Shown: positions 19,993 through 28,783 of the stretch, one piece after another | Layout: the number at the start of each line of letters is the position of its first letter | Numbering within the stretch: the stretch's first letter is position 1 | Origin: Cupriavidus taiwanensis | Lineage (GTDB): Bacteria > Pseudomonadota > Gammaproteobacteria > Burkholderiales > Burkholderiaceae | Assembly: GCF_900250115.1 (NCBI RefSeq) | Contig: NZ_LT984804.1 | Coordinates: 2,495,301-2,559,300, forward strand | Reading direction: 5' to 3' | DNA: 64,000 nt | Position numbers and translations under genes: made by a program | The notes under the pieces: model-generated | Database searches by the model: none | Seen by the model: the letters and a program-made list of their open reading frames with translations, nothing else | Told to the model about the DNA's origin: nothing

Positions 19993-20802
19993 ATGACCGT
20001 TGCCCACTTCATGCCACGCCTTGCTTCGCTCGCCACCCTGCTGGCCGCTTTCCTTGCCGCCGGCTGCGCCGCCCCGCCGATGGCGCTGAAATCCACCCGC
20101 ACCGGCGGCGACAGCGCGCCCGTGGTGCGCGCCGACGTGGCCGGCAAGGCTGACCTGGCGGGCCTGAATGTCGGCGATACCGTCGCCGTTTCGCCCGGCA
20201 ACAACAAGGTCGTGGTGGCCTCGACCCCGCTGGTCTACACCCTGTATGAAGACGGCATGGTGACGCAGGCCGAGGTCAAGCGGCAGCAGCTCACGGTCAA
20301 CCGCAAGGACGCGCCGCGCATCGAATTCATCAAGGGCGAGCTGCACCGCGGCGACTTCATCCGCCGCGAGATCCTGCTGGACCTGCACAGCAAGGATCCG
20401 GACGAGTTCAACCGCACCATCCACTTCCTCGCCTTCAACCGCGGCGACAAGGCCTTTCGCGGCGACCTGACGGTCTATGACCTGCTGCCCGCCGAGCTGG
20501 ACCTGGTGAAGCTGGGCAGCGCCAACAAGTACACCGACCAGACCATGGTCAAGGGCGTGCTGAGCGGGCTGCCGTTCCTGTCGCTGGTGACGCTGGCCAT
20601 GGACAACTATTCGCGCTCCGACGAAGCGGTGCCGATGCGGCATGAACGCCTGGACCAGGTGCAGAAGTTCACCTTCCAGCGACTGGTGCTGGAACCCGGC
20701 CAGGCCGTCGGCTTCACCATGCACGTGCGCTACCAGCTGCCGGGCGAAGCAGAACTGGCCGACCTTCGCGAAACCGCCGCGCCGCTGGCCCGGCAGCAGT
20801 AA
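19993..20802 (+). CDS. Lipoprotein of the LpoB cluster, unknown function
   Basis: A 269-residue protein with signal peptide and lipobox LAAGC (Cys25). The mature sequence alternates beta-type stretches, including FNRTIHFLAFNRGDKAF and LTVYDLLPAELDLVKLGSA, which resemble DUF11/immunoglobulin-like periplasmic folds, and a near-C-terminal FQRLVLEPGQAVGFTMHVRYQ strand. I do not recognise a named family. It lies 55 bp after the previous lipoprotein and 9 bp before the TPR-like gene, within one operon. Confidence 0.65.
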   Translation: MTVAHFMPRLASLATLLAAFLAAGCAAPPMALKSTRTGGDSAPVVRADVAGKADLAGLNVGDTVAVSPGNNKVVVASTPLVYTLYEDGMVTQAEVKRQQLTVNRKDAPRIEFIKGELHRGDFIRREILLDLHSKDPDEFNRTIHFLAFNRGDKAFRGDLTVYDLLPAELDLVKLGSANKYTDQTMVKGVLSGLPFLSLVTLAMDNYSRSDEAVPMRHERLDQVQKFTFQRLVLEPGQAVGFTMHVRYQLPGEAELADLRETAAPLARQQ

Positions 20803-20811
20803 GGGGCGCCG

Positions 20812-22194
20812 ATGCGGATGCTCCACGCTGCCGGGATATGGCGGCGCACCGGCGCGGCGCTGCTCGCCCTGGCGCTGGCCACGCCGCTGCCAGGCAAGGC
20901 GGCCTGGTTCGACGGCGACGAGAAGCGCCTCGCGGCCGAGGCGGACCGCTTTGTCGCCGACAAGCCTGCCGAGCTGCAGCGCATCCTGCATACGCTGTAC
21001 ATGGAGGGCGAGTGGAACGCCGTGCTCAACCTCGACCTGCTCGGCCTGGCCGCGATCGAGGCCGGCCGGCCGCGGCTGGCCGAGCGCGCCTTCGACATGG
21101 CCGCGGCACGCGTCCTGCGCGTCTATGCCGACGACCCCAACGCCCGTCAGGCGCGCTCGCTGTGGTCCGCCGAGAGCGTCAAGGACTGGAAGGGCGAGCC
21201 GTACGAGCGCGCCATGACCTTCTACTACCGCGGCCTGCTCTACGCGCACGCCGGCGACTACCAGAACGCCCGCGCCGCGTTTCTGCAGGCCGATATCCAG
21301 AACGCCTTCGGGCAATACGAGCGCGCCGCCGACGGCCAGGGCAGTTTTGCGCTGATGGCATGGCTGGCGGCATGGGCTTCGCAGTGCGCCGACGACCCCG
21401 CCCGCGCGACCGAGCTGGCAGGCCGTGCGGCCGGCGCCGCCGAGCCCTTCTACGCGCAAGCCCGTGGCGCGCTGCCGCGGCACCTGAGCCTGTTCGAAGC
21501 CGGCCTCGGGCCGGAGAAGGTGACGCTCGGCGAGACCAGGAGCCTGCTCGGCTTCCTGCCGCAAGGCACGGCCCCGGGCGCGCCACGGATCGGCTATGGC
21601 GCGCAGGTGAAGCCGCTGGCCGCGGGAACCGCCGCCAGCCTGGACCGGGTCGCGCTGACCCGTGGCGGGCGGCCGATCCAGGGCATCCTGGACGGCAAGG
21701 CCGTGTTCAAGGAGAACACCGCCACCCTGGCGGACACCGCCGGGGCGCTGTCAGCGGGACTGGCGCAGGCGGCGTGGTCGGGCGCAAGCGGCGGCAACGC
21801 CGGCCTGGCCCAGGGCCTCGGCGCCGCCGGGGCGGCCGGCTCGCTGCTCAGCCTCGCCGCCGGGGCGCTGTCCAGCGCCGCCAATGCCGAGGCCGATACC
21901 CGCTACTGGGCGTCCTTGCCCAAGACCATCTACATCGAGGCGCTGGCCGCCCCGCTGTCCCAGCCCGCGGTGCAATTCAGCCCGGCCGCGGGCGGCAAGC
22001 CGCGCCCGGCGCTGTTGCAAGGCCGCCAGGGCGACTGCTCGCTGGCGTGGGGCCGCGAGCATTCCGCCTTCGATGGCGAGCACGGCGGCGTGGCCAACCC
22101 CTCGCCGTGGCCGGCCGAACCGGTCGAATCCGGGCGCGAACGCGCCAACGCGGCGCTGCGCAACGAATTGCTGGCGCTGCCGTTCGGTCCATAG
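20812..22194 (+). CDS. COG3014-like TPR exported protein
   Basis: A 460-residue protein with a cleavable signal peptide (about residues 1-31, ending PGKAAWF). Helical repeats fill residues about 40-250 (NLDLLGLAAIEAGRPRLAER, AMTFYYRGLLYAHAGDYQNA), resembling the COG3014 family, whose members often neighbour LpoB-like lipoproteins. A Gly/Ala-rich segment (about 300-365) looks flexible or membrane-interacting, followed by a beta-type end. Likely periplasmic or outer-membrane attached. Last gene of the operon. Confidence 0.65.
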   Translation: MRMLHAAGIWRRTGAALLALALATPLPGKAAWFDGDEKRLAAEADRFVADKPAELQRILHTLYMEGEWNAVLNLDLLGLAAIEAGRPRLAERAFDMAAARVLRVYADDPNARQARSLWSAESVKDWKGEPYERAMTFYYRGLLYAHAGDYQNARAAFLQADIQNAFGQYERAADGQGSFALMAWLAAWASQCADDPARATELAGRAAGAAEPFYAQARGALPRHLSLFEAGLGPEKVTLGETRSLLGFLPQGTAPGAPRIGYGAQVKPLAAGTAASLDRVALTRGGRPIQGILDGKAVFKENTATLADTAGALSAGLAQAAWSGASGGNAGLAQGLGAAGAAGSLLSLAAGALSSAANAEADTRYWASLPKTIYIEALAAPLSQPAVQFSPAAGGKPRPALLQGRQGDCSLAWGREHSAFDGEHGGVANPSPWPAEPVESGRERANAALRNELLALPFGP

Positions 22195-22266
22195 CCCGCC
22201 CGCCAGACCCGTTCGGGGGATGGGTGCCTGATGTTCTCGACCGTTGCAGCGCTTTTGTCAGTTCTG

Positions 22267-22295
22267 TTGGATTTTGCAAGATGTACGCATACAAT
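22267..22295 (+). promoter_or_regulatory. Sigma-70 promoter before OB-fold lipoprotein
   Basis: TTGGAT (22267-22272), 17-bp spacer, TACAAT (22290-22295): near-consensus hexamers at optimal spacing, 48 bp upstream of the ATG at 22343. Confidence 0.7.
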
Positions 22296-22342
22296 GCCCC
22301 GGCGCCGGCCGATAGAGCTGGCGGACCTGGAGAAGAAGCAAA

Positions 22343-22930
22343 ATGCAGACGGGAAAACTGATGGCAGGGCTGGTCCTGGCCGGGTTGCTGGCCGGTTGTG
22401 AATCGATGGATGGCGCCATGTCCTCCATCAACGGCGTGCTCGACGGCACCGGCGACGTGCTCAGCGGCGACTTCCGCATGCTGGCCGACCCCAAGCCGGC
22501 TTCGCTCGGCGACATCTGGGCCGACTGGAAAAAGAACGAAATCACGGCGAAGAAAAAGTGGGACGCGCAGGCCATCCTGGTGTCGGGCACGGTCTCGCGC
22601 ATCACCAAGGTCGATGGCCTGAGCCGCTCGGACGACACCATCGCGGTCTACTTCAGGGACTCGGTCACCCCGCAGTGCACCGGCAAGGCGCTGATGCGCG
22701 ATGCGATGATGGTTAACCAGAAGAAGATCAGCAACCTGCAGACCGGGGACAAGATCAACGTGACCGGCGTGCTGGCGACCAGCGATTCCGAGACGTACAA
22801 CAGCAGCAACAAGGAATGCTATTTCGCCTTTGCCAAGTCGAAGATCGAAGCGGCTCCGGCAAGCACGGCAGCCCCCTCGAAAGCCGCCACCAGCACCAAG
22901 TCGAAATCGACCAAGACCAGCAAGAAGTAA
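22343..22930 (+). CDS. OB-fold (tRNA_anti-like) lipoprotein
   Basis: A 195-residue lipoprotein: signal peptide with LLAGC (Cys19), AAGAAG-type ribosome site, then a domain with WADWKKNEITAKKKW, ILVSGTVSRITKV and GDKINVTGVL, the strand pattern of tRNA_anti-like OB folds found in secreted proteins. The C-terminal 30 residues are Ser/Thr/Lys/Ala-rich and probably disordered. Function unknown. It has its own sigma-70 promoter. The following 294 bp (22931-23224) hold only the sigma-54-type promoter of the next gene. Confidence 0.7.
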   Translation: MQTGKLMAGLVLAGLLAGCESMDGAMSSINGVLDGTGDVLSGDFRMLADPKPASLGDIWADWKKNEITAKKKWDAQAILVSGTVSRITKVDGLSRSDDTIAVYFRDSVTPQCTGKALMRDAMMVNQKKISNLQTGDKINVTGVLATSDSETYNSSNKECYFAFAKSKIEAAPASTAAPSKAATSTKSKSTKTSKK

Positions 22931-23127
22931 GCTCTCCCGCGCAACGGGCGCCGGCGGCCCGCCTGGATCCGCCAGCGGCTCCATCCCCCTTTGCCCGCGG
23001 CGCCGCGTGCCGGCCACGCCACAAGCAACCCACCCGGCCTGCATCCCTTACACGCTCTGAAACCATTGCAAGGACCCCCGGTCCGCCCGGTTCCCGTCTG
23101 CCGGGGCCGTGCAGGCCCCCGGCCGCA

Positions 23128-23142
23128 CGGTACGAATCTTGC
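23128..23142 (+). promoter_or_regulatory. Sigma-54 (-24/-12) promoter candidate, BON gene 1
   Basis: CGGTACG-AATC-TTGC: GG at 23129-23130 and GC at 23141-23142 separated by exactly 10 bp, TTGC intact, 82 bp upstream of the start at 23225. The same pattern precedes several genes at 53-63 kb. Confidence 0.6.
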
Positions 23143-23224
23143 CCTTTGCCGTATACCCGCCCGCGGTGTCGGCGCAGTGTTGCGCCGGTTTCCGCACATG
23201 GCGTTACCTTGTCAGGAAATCAGC

Positions 23225-24295
23225 ATGGGCTATTACTACGATGACCGTGAAGCGCGCGCGCAACGTGAACGCCGCCAGGCATGGGACGATGACGACTGGC
23301 AGCCGGAATCGGAACGCGACCGCTGGCAGGCACAACGCAGACGCCAGCAAATGACCCCTGGCCAGACCAGCTACGGCGGCCCTGCCCGCCCGGCCCGGGA
23401 ATTCAACGAGCAGTATGGCGCCGGACGCTACCCCGACTATCCGCGCGAGGGGCGCTATGGCAGCGAAGGACGCTACGGCAGCGACCTGCGCTATGGCTTG
23501 AATGGCGGCTACGGCTGGGAGCGCGCCAGCGAATGGCGCGATCCCCAGGCCTGGGAACGCGACGACGAATACGCGGAACGGCAGTGGCGCCAGAGTATCG
23601 AGCGCGCGCGCGAACCGCGCGAGCGCTATGAAGGGCGCGAGCGCTATTTCAGCGACCTGCGCAGCGACACCCGCTACTGGACCGAAGCGGACGACGACGA
23701 GGACGAAGCGCGCCGCTACGCGGCGCAGCACAGTCCCGGATACCGCCAGTATGCGGAGCGGCGCGGCTGGGAGACCGATCACGCGCGCGATGACGAGCGC
23801 GACGACGAGCGCGAGCACGGCGTGCTCTATAACCTCGGACGCCGCATCGGCGAGGTGGTCGGCGACTTGTTCGGCACGCCGGACGAGCGCGAACGGCGCG
23901 CCGGTCCGCGCGGCTACCAGCGCAGCGACGACCGCATCCGCGACCAGATCTGCGAGCGGCTGAGCTACGCGCGCGGGGTTGACGTCAGTGATGTCAGCGT
24001 CGACGTCGCCGACGGCGTGGTGTCGTTGACCGGCACCGTGCGCGACCGCGGCCAGAAGTACTACATCGAGGACATGGCTGACGGCACCTACGGCGTCAAG
24101 GAGGTCAACAACGACATCCGGGTGCGCCGCGACGGCGAGCGCACCGGCGAGTCTTCCGGCGCTACCCGCGGCGCGGGCAGCCCGGGTAGCACGACCGCCA
24201 CCACCGGCGGCAGCGCCACCGGCGGCGGCGCCACCAGCGCGGCCAGCACCACCAGCACCACCAGCGCCGTCACGGGCAGCACCTGGCGCGCATAA
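23225..24295 (+). CDS. BON-domain protein with long disordered N-terminus (paralog 1)
   Basis: A 356-residue protein starting MGYYYDDREARAQ with no signal peptide, so probably cytoplasmic. Residues 1 to about 235 are highly charged low-complexity sequence rich in Arg, Glu, Asp, Tyr and Gly, with repeats such as GRYGSEGRYGSDLRYG. A BON domain follows (about 240-305: DRIRDQICERLSYARGVDV, VVSLTGTVRDR, YGVKEVNNDIRV), then a Ser/Thr/Gly/Ala tail. BON domains usually bind membranes or phospholipid or mediate interactions in envelope proteins. A paralog with the same plan is at 54328. Followed by a strong terminator. Confidence 0.8.
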   Translation: MGYYYDDREARAQRERRQAWDDDDWQPESERDRWQAQRRRQQMTPGQTSYGGPARPAREFNEQYGAGRYPDYPREGRYGSEGRYGSDLRYGLNGGYGWERASEWRDPQAWERDDEYAERQWRQSIERAREPRERYEGRERYFSDLRSDTRYWTEADDDEDEARRYAAQHSPGYRQYAERRGWETDHARDDERDDEREHGVLYNLGRRIGEVVGDLFGTPDERERRAGPRGYQRSDDRIRDQICERLSYARGVDVSDVSVDVADGVVSLTGTVRDRGQKYYIEDMADGTYGVKEVNNDIRVRRDGERTGESSGATRGAGSPGSTTATTGGSATGGGATSAASTTSTTSAVTGSTWRA

Positions 24296-24303
24296 GGCCA
24301 GTA

Positions 24304-24332
24304 GCCGGCGGAAGCTTCCGCCGGCTTTTTTT
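24304..24332 (+). terminator. Rho-independent terminator
   Basis: Perfect 11-bp stem GCCGGCGGAAG / CTTCCGCCGGC (24304-24325) directly followed by TTTTTTT (24326-24332), 8 bp after the BON gene stop. Confidence 0.92.
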
Positions 24333-24385
24333 GTCGATCCGGTCCGCGCCCAGACCGCCAACGCCGCCCACGCCGGCCGCACCGC

Positions 24386-25198
24386 ATGCCCGCGTCCACG
24401 CTGAAGATCGCCACCTTCAACATCAACGGCATCCGCAGCCGGGTGGGTGCGCTGTGCCACTGGCTCGCGCGCGAAGCGCCGGACATCGTCTGCCTGCAGG
24501 AACTGAAGACCGCCGACGAGAGCTTCCCGGCGCGCGAGATCCGCGACGCCGGCTATGGCGCGATCTGGCATGGCCAGAAGTCCTGGAATGGCGTGGCCAT
24601 CCTGGCGCGCGGCGCGGAGCCCGTCGAAGTGCGCCGCGGCCTGCCCGGCGACCCCGACGACAGCCACAGCCGCTACCTGGAGGCGGCGGTGGCGGGCATG
24701 CTGATCGGCTGCCTTTACCTGCCCAACGGCAACCCGCAGCCGGGACCAAAGTTCGACTACAAGCTGGCGTGGTTCGAACGGCTGATCACGCACGCGCAGG
24801 AATTGTTCGACAGCGGCCACCCGGTAGTGCTGGCCGGTGACTACAACGTGGTGCCGACCGACCAGGACATCTACAACCCGCGCTCGTGGCGCAAGGACGC
24901 CTTGCTGCAGCCGGAAAGCCGCGACGCCTACGCGCGCCTGCTGGCGCAGGGCTGGACCGATGCGCTGCGCCAGCACCATCCCGATGCGCCCATCTACACC
25001 TTCTGGGATTACTTCCGCCGGCACTGGGAGACCAATTCCGGCCTGCGCATCGACCACCTGCTGCTGAGCGCCGAACTGGCGCCGCGGCTGCGCGACGCCG
25101 GTGTCGACCGCTGGGTGCGCGGCGAAGAGCATCCCAGCGACCATGCGCCCGCGTGGGTGGTGCTGGGCCCCGCGGCGCGGCGCAAGCGCGCGGGCTAG
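24386..25198 (+). CDS. xth: Exodeoxyribonuclease III (AP endonuclease)
   Basis: A 270-residue EEP-fold nuclease acting in base-excision repair: 5' AP-site incision and 3'-5' exonuclease on duplex DNA. Family motifs are all visible: ATFNINGIRSR (residues 9-19), CLQELKT with catalytic Glu near 39, the YLPNG segment near 112, GDYNVVPTDQDIYNP near 150 and the C-terminal EEHPSDHAPAW with the catalytic Asp-His. Length is typical of the Xth branch. It overlaps tail-to-tail by 4 bp with the LysR gene. Confidence 0.93.
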   Translation: MPASTLKIATFNINGIRSRVGALCHWLAREAPDIVCLQELKTADESFPAREIRDAGYGAIWHGQKSWNGVAILARGAEPVEVRRGLPGDPDDSHSRYLEAAVAGMLIGCLYLPNGNPQPGPKFDYKLAWFERLITHAQELFDSGHPVVLAGDYNVVPTDQDIYNPRSWRKDALLQPESRDAYARLLAQGWTDALRQHHPDAPIYTFWDYFRRHWETNSGLRIDHLLLSAELAPRLRDAGVDRWVRGEEHPSDHAPAWVVLGPAARRKRAG

Positions 25199-26115
25199 GC
25201 CGCCGCGGCCTCCGCCACCAGCTTGTCGCGGATAAAACCCAGGAAGGCGCGCACGCCCTCGGGCAACGTCCGGCCCGCCAGGGTCTGCAGTTCGATCGCC
25301 CGGCTACGCATGCCGCGTTCGCGGATGGTCGCGGCATGCAGCTCGCCGCGGCGCAAGCGGTCGCCCACGGTCACGCTGCCCGAGATCGACAGGCCGCCGC
25401 CGTGCAGCACGAAGCTGGTCAGGGTCTCGAAGTGGTTGGTCACCAGCACCGGCTCGAACACCATGCCGCGCTCGCCGCAGGCCAGGTCGAACAGCTGGCG
25501 CACGGTGTTGTCGCCCTCGGGCAGCGCCAGCGGGTACGGCTGCATCTGCGCCAGCGTGACGCTGCGAAAGCGCGCCAGCGGATGGTCCGGCCGCATGATG
25601 GCGATCACCGGCGCGGCCTGCCGGTGGGCGATGCGGATACCCTGCTCGGCGGCGCGGCTGTAGGTGATGCCGATATCCGCGTCGCCGTGCAGCACGATGC
25701 CGGTCACATCCGCCGGCGGCGCCACCCGCACGTGGAAATGCAGGCCCGGATAGCGCTGGCGGAACTCGGCGATGATGCGCGGCAGGAATTCGATCGCAAA
25801 CCCGGCCGAACTGGCCACCCGCACCCGGCCGCGGCGCAGGCCCTGCAGCGCGGCGATCTCGGACACCACGCGGTCGGCTTCCAGCGCGCCGCGCAGCGCG
25901 TAGGCCGCCAGCAGCTCGCCGGCGGCGCTGGCCACCATGCCGCGCGGGCGGCGGTCGAACAACGGCACGCCTAGCAGGGCCTCGAGCGCGGCGACCTGCC
26001 GGCTCACCGCCGACACGGTCACGTTGAGCCGCTGCGCGGCCTCGGTCAGCGAGCCGCTGCGGACCACTTCCAGGAAATAGCGCAGCGAGGTGTCCTGCAG
26101 GCGATGCGACAACAT
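25195..26115 (-). CDS. LysR regulator of the amidase-Bug operon
   Basis: A 306-residue LysR protein: HTH at about residues 6-65 (LRYFLEVVRSGSLTEAAQRL, VTVSAVSRQVAALEALLG) and an effector domain with GRVRVASSAGFAIEFLP. ATG 26115 is used since it begins 8 residues before the HTH; a longer frame upstream is not family-like. Divergent from the amidase gene across 119 bp containing a perfect LysR-type palindrome at 26138-26152, so it most likely regulates the amidase and the solute receptor. Confidence 0.87.
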   Translation of the reverse strand: MLSHRLQDTSLRYFLEVVRSGSLTEAAQRLNVTVSAVSRQVAALEALLGVPLFDRRPRGMVASAAGELLAAYALRGALEADRVVSEIAALQGLRRGRVRVASSAGFAIEFLPRIIAEFRQRYPGLHFHVRVAPPADVTGIVLHGDADIGITYSRAAEQGIRIAHRQAAPVIAIMRPDHPLARFRSVTLAQMQPYPLALPEGDNTVRQLFDLACGERGMVFEPVLVTNHFETLTSFVLHGGGLSISGSVTVGDRLRRGELHAATIRERGMRSRAIELQTLAGRTLPEGVRAFLGFIRDKLVAEAAAA

Positions 26116-26137
26116 GGGGGCGGGCTCCCTGGCCGGT

Positions 26138-26152
26138 TTGCGTTTTACGCAA
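26138..26152. promoter_or_regulatory. LysR-type operator
   Basis: TTGCGT TTT ACGCAA, a perfect 15-bp palindrome containing the T-N11-A core of LysR sites, between the divergent LysR and amidase genes. Confidence 0.65.
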
Positions 26153-26234
26153 GGATATTTGAAAAAATCGTCGATTGCGGGAAAGCACGCGTCCCCCGTA
26201 TGCTGTTTCACGACATCACCGGAGACCCCGCGCC

Positions 26235-27701
26235 ATGGCGACTGCCCAGACCCCTGCTACCTTGACCGACCCGATCGCTGACCTCGATGCCGTGGCGCTC
26301 TCGCGCGCCATCCATGCCCGAGAGGTCTCTTGCGCCGAAGTGCTCGATGCCTTCCTTGGCCAGATCGACCGCCACAACCCCCGCGTCAACGCCATCGTCG
26401 CCGCGGTCGACCGCGACACGCTGCGCCGGCAGGCGCGCACGCTCGACGACGAACTGGCGCGCGGCGCCAGCCGCGGCCCGCTGCACGGCTTCCCGCAGGC
26501 CCCCAAGGACATCAGCCCGGCCGCTGGCATGGTCACCACCAAGGGCTCGCCTATCTTCGCCGGCCAGGTCAGCGACGCCGATGCCGTGATCTTCGAGCGC
26601 ATGCGCGCCGGCGGCGCGCTCTTCGTCGGACGCACCAACTCGCCCGAATTCGGCCTCGGCGGCCATACCTACAACCCGGTCTACGGCACCACCCGCAACG
26701 CCTTCGATCCCGGCCGCTCCGCCGGCGGCAGCAGCGGCGGCGCCGCGGTGGCAGTGGCGCTGCGCATGCTGCCGGTGGCCGACGGCTCGGACATGATGGG
26801 ATCGCTGCGCACCCCCGCGGCGTTCAACCATGTGTACGGACTGCGCACCTCGGTCGGCTGCGTGCCGCACGGCCCGGGCGACGAAGTGTTTTTCCAGCAG
26901 TTCAGCGTGGCCGGCCCGATGGCGCGCAACGTGCCGGACCTGGCCCTGCTGCTGTCGGTGCAGGCCGGCTTCGATGCGCGCCTGCCGCTGACGCGCCGCG
27001 GCGAGGCGCCTGGCACCTTTGCGCTGCCGCCCGAACGCGACTGGGCCGGCGTGCGCATCGGCTGGCTCGGCGACCTGGGCGGGCACCTGCCAACCGAAGC
27101 GGGCCTGCTCGATACCTGCGTGCAGGCCCTGGCGCACCTGCGTACGCTTGGCTGCACCATCGACGCGGCGCTGCCCGACTTCGACCTGGAACGCCTGTGG
27201 CGTGCGTGGATCGACCTGCGCAGCTTCTCGGTGGCGGGCGCCAACGCGGCGCTGTACCACGACCCGGCCAGGCGCGCGCTGCTCAAGCCCGAGGCGGTCT
27301 GGGAGATCGAACGCGGCCTGGCGCTGCCGGGCACGCGCGTGTACGAGGCCATGGCCGAACGCAGCGCGTGGTACCAGGCGCTGCGCGTGCTGTTCGAGCG
27401 CTTCGACTACCTGGTGCTGCCGGCCGCGCAGGTATTCCCGTTCGATGCCGGCTGGGACTGGCCGCATGCGATCGACGGCCGCGACATGGACACCTACCAC
27501 CGCTGGATGCAGGCGGTGGTGCCGGCCACCATGGCCGGGCTGCCGGCGCTGGCAGCGCCCGCCGGCTTCGGCCCGCAGGGCCTGCCCGCCGGCATCCAGA
27601 TCATCGGCCCGGCGCAGGCCGACGCCGCGGTGCTGCAGCTGGGCCATGCCTACGACCAGGCCGGCGGTTTTTCGCGCGTGCGCAGCCCCTGGCTCGGCTG
27701 A
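26235..27701 (+). CDS. Amidase signature family enzyme
   Basis: A 488-residue amidase. The Ser-Ser-Lys triad is visible: Lys91 in PQAPKDIS, the GGSSGG loop at 164-169 and nucleophile Ser190 in GSDMMGSLRTPAAF. The DMMG spelling instead of the usual TGGS is seen in one branch of bacterial amidases. Hydrolyses an amide, with unknown substrate; no GatB-like context, so not a transamidosome subunit. Precedes a Bug-type receptor by 82 bp, suggesting uptake and hydrolysis of the same organic acid amide. Confidence 0.88.
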   Translation: MATAQTPATLTDPIADLDAVALSRAIHAREVSCAEVLDAFLGQIDRHNPRVNAIVAAVDRDTLRRQARTLDDELARGASRGPLHGFPQAPKDISPAAGMVTTKGSPIFAGQVSDADAVIFERMRAGGALFVGRTNSPEFGLGGHTYNPVYGTTRNAFDPGRSAGGSSGGAAVAVALRMLPVADGSDMMGSLRTPAAFNHVYGLRTSVGCVPHGPGDEVFFQQFSVAGPMARNVPDLALLLSVQAGFDARLPLTRRGEAPGTFALPPERDWAGVRIGWLGDLGGHLPTEAGLLDTCVQALAHLRTLGCTIDAALPDFDLERLWRAWIDLRSFSVAGANAALYHDPARRALLKPEAVWEIERGLALPGTRVYEAMAERSAWYQALRVLFERFDYLVLPAAQVFPFDAGWDWPHAIDGRDMDTYHRWMQAVVPATMAGLPALAAPAGFGPQGLPAGIQIIGPAQADAAVLQLGHAYDQAGGFSRVRSPWLG

Positions 27702-27783
27702 ACCCCGCCGCGCGGCGCGCGCCGGATTTCGCATCGCTTTCCGATTGCCTTCCATTCCTACAACTGCCGGCAGGAGTGCCACC

Positions 27784-28767
27784 ATGACTGCAATGACCCC
27801 GAAGCTGTTTCTCGCCTGCGCCACAGCCCTGGCGGCGCTGACCCCCGCGCCCGCGGCGCAGGCGCAAACGTGGCCGGAGCGCCCGCTGCGGCTGGTGGTG
27901 CCGTTCGCCGCGGGCGGCGCCACCGACGTGCTCGGCCGCCTGCTGGCGGTCGGCCTGGGCGAAAAGCTCGGCCAGTCGGTGGTGGTCGAGAACAAGCCCG
28001 GCGCCAGCACCGTGATCGGCGCCACCCAGGTGGCCAAGGCCCCGCCCGACGGCTACACCCTGCTGCTGGCGGCCAGCACCACGCTGACGCTGAATCCGGC
28101 GATCCGCCAGCACCTGGGCTACGACCCCATCAAGAGTTTCACCCCGCTGGGCCTGGTCGCCGACATGAGCCTGGTGCTGGTGGCCAACCCCGACACGAAG
28201 ATCGCCTCGCTGAAGGACCTGGTAACGCAGGCCAAGGCCAACCCGGACAAGTTCTCCTACGGCTCGTTCGGCGCCGGCTCGTCGGTGCATTTCGGCGCGG
28301 AGATGCTCAAGGCCGCCACCGGCATCCGCATGGTGCACGTGCCGTTCAACGGCAGCGCCCCCAGCCTGACCGCGCTCGCGGGCGGGCAGGTGCAGGTGGC
28401 AGTCGATACCGTGGTGGCCACCCTGCCGCTGATCAAGGGCGGCAAGATCCGGCCGGTGGCGGTGCTGTCGCCGCAGCGCCTGCCGGCACTGCCGCAAGTG
28501 CCGACCGTCGCCGAAAGCGGCTACCCCGGCTTCCAGATGGGCACCTGGTTCGCGCTGATGGCGCCCGCCGGCCTGCCCGCGCCGGTGCAGCAGAAGCTGG
28601 AGAAGGCACTGGCCGACGTCGCCAACGCGCCGGCCACGAAGGCGCGCATGGTCGAGCTGGCGTTGACGCCGGCGTATGGCAATGGGGCGGCGGTGAAGGC
28701 GCGGGTGGAAAAGGAACTGCCGGAGATGCGGGCGGTGGCGGCGCGGGCGGATATCCGCGCGGAATGA
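27784..28767 (+). CDS. Bug-type (TctC-like) periplasmic solute receptor
   Basis: A 327-residue extracytoplasmic binding protein: signal peptide ending PAAQAQT (about residue 28), then the Bug family N-terminus WPERPLRLVVPFAAGGATDVLGR, the PPDGYTLLLA motif near 90 and the YGSFGAGSSVHFGAE carboxylate-binding loop near 160. Bug receptors are massively expanded in Bordetella/Cupriavidus-type genomes and usually bind carboxylates or amides, often without a dedicated TctAB partner, as here. AGGAG at the expected distance before ATG 27784. Confidence 0.93.
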   Translation: MTAMTPKLFLACATALAALTPAPAAQAQTWPERPLRLVVPFAAGGATDVLGRLLAVGLGEKLGQSVVVENKPGASTVIGATQVAKAPPDGYTLLLAASTTLTLNPAIRQHLGYDPIKSFTPLGLVADMSLVLVANPDTKIASLKDLVTQAKANPDKFSYGSFGAGSSVHFGAEMLKAATGIRMVHVPFNGSAPSLTALAGGQVQVAVDTVVATLPLIKGGKIRPVAVLSPQRLPALPQVPTVAESGYPGFQMGTWFALMAPAGLPAPVQQKLEKALADVANAPATKARMVELALTPAYGNGAAVKARVEKELPEMRAVAARADIRAE

Positions 28768-28783
28768 CCACGGCGGCGCGCAC

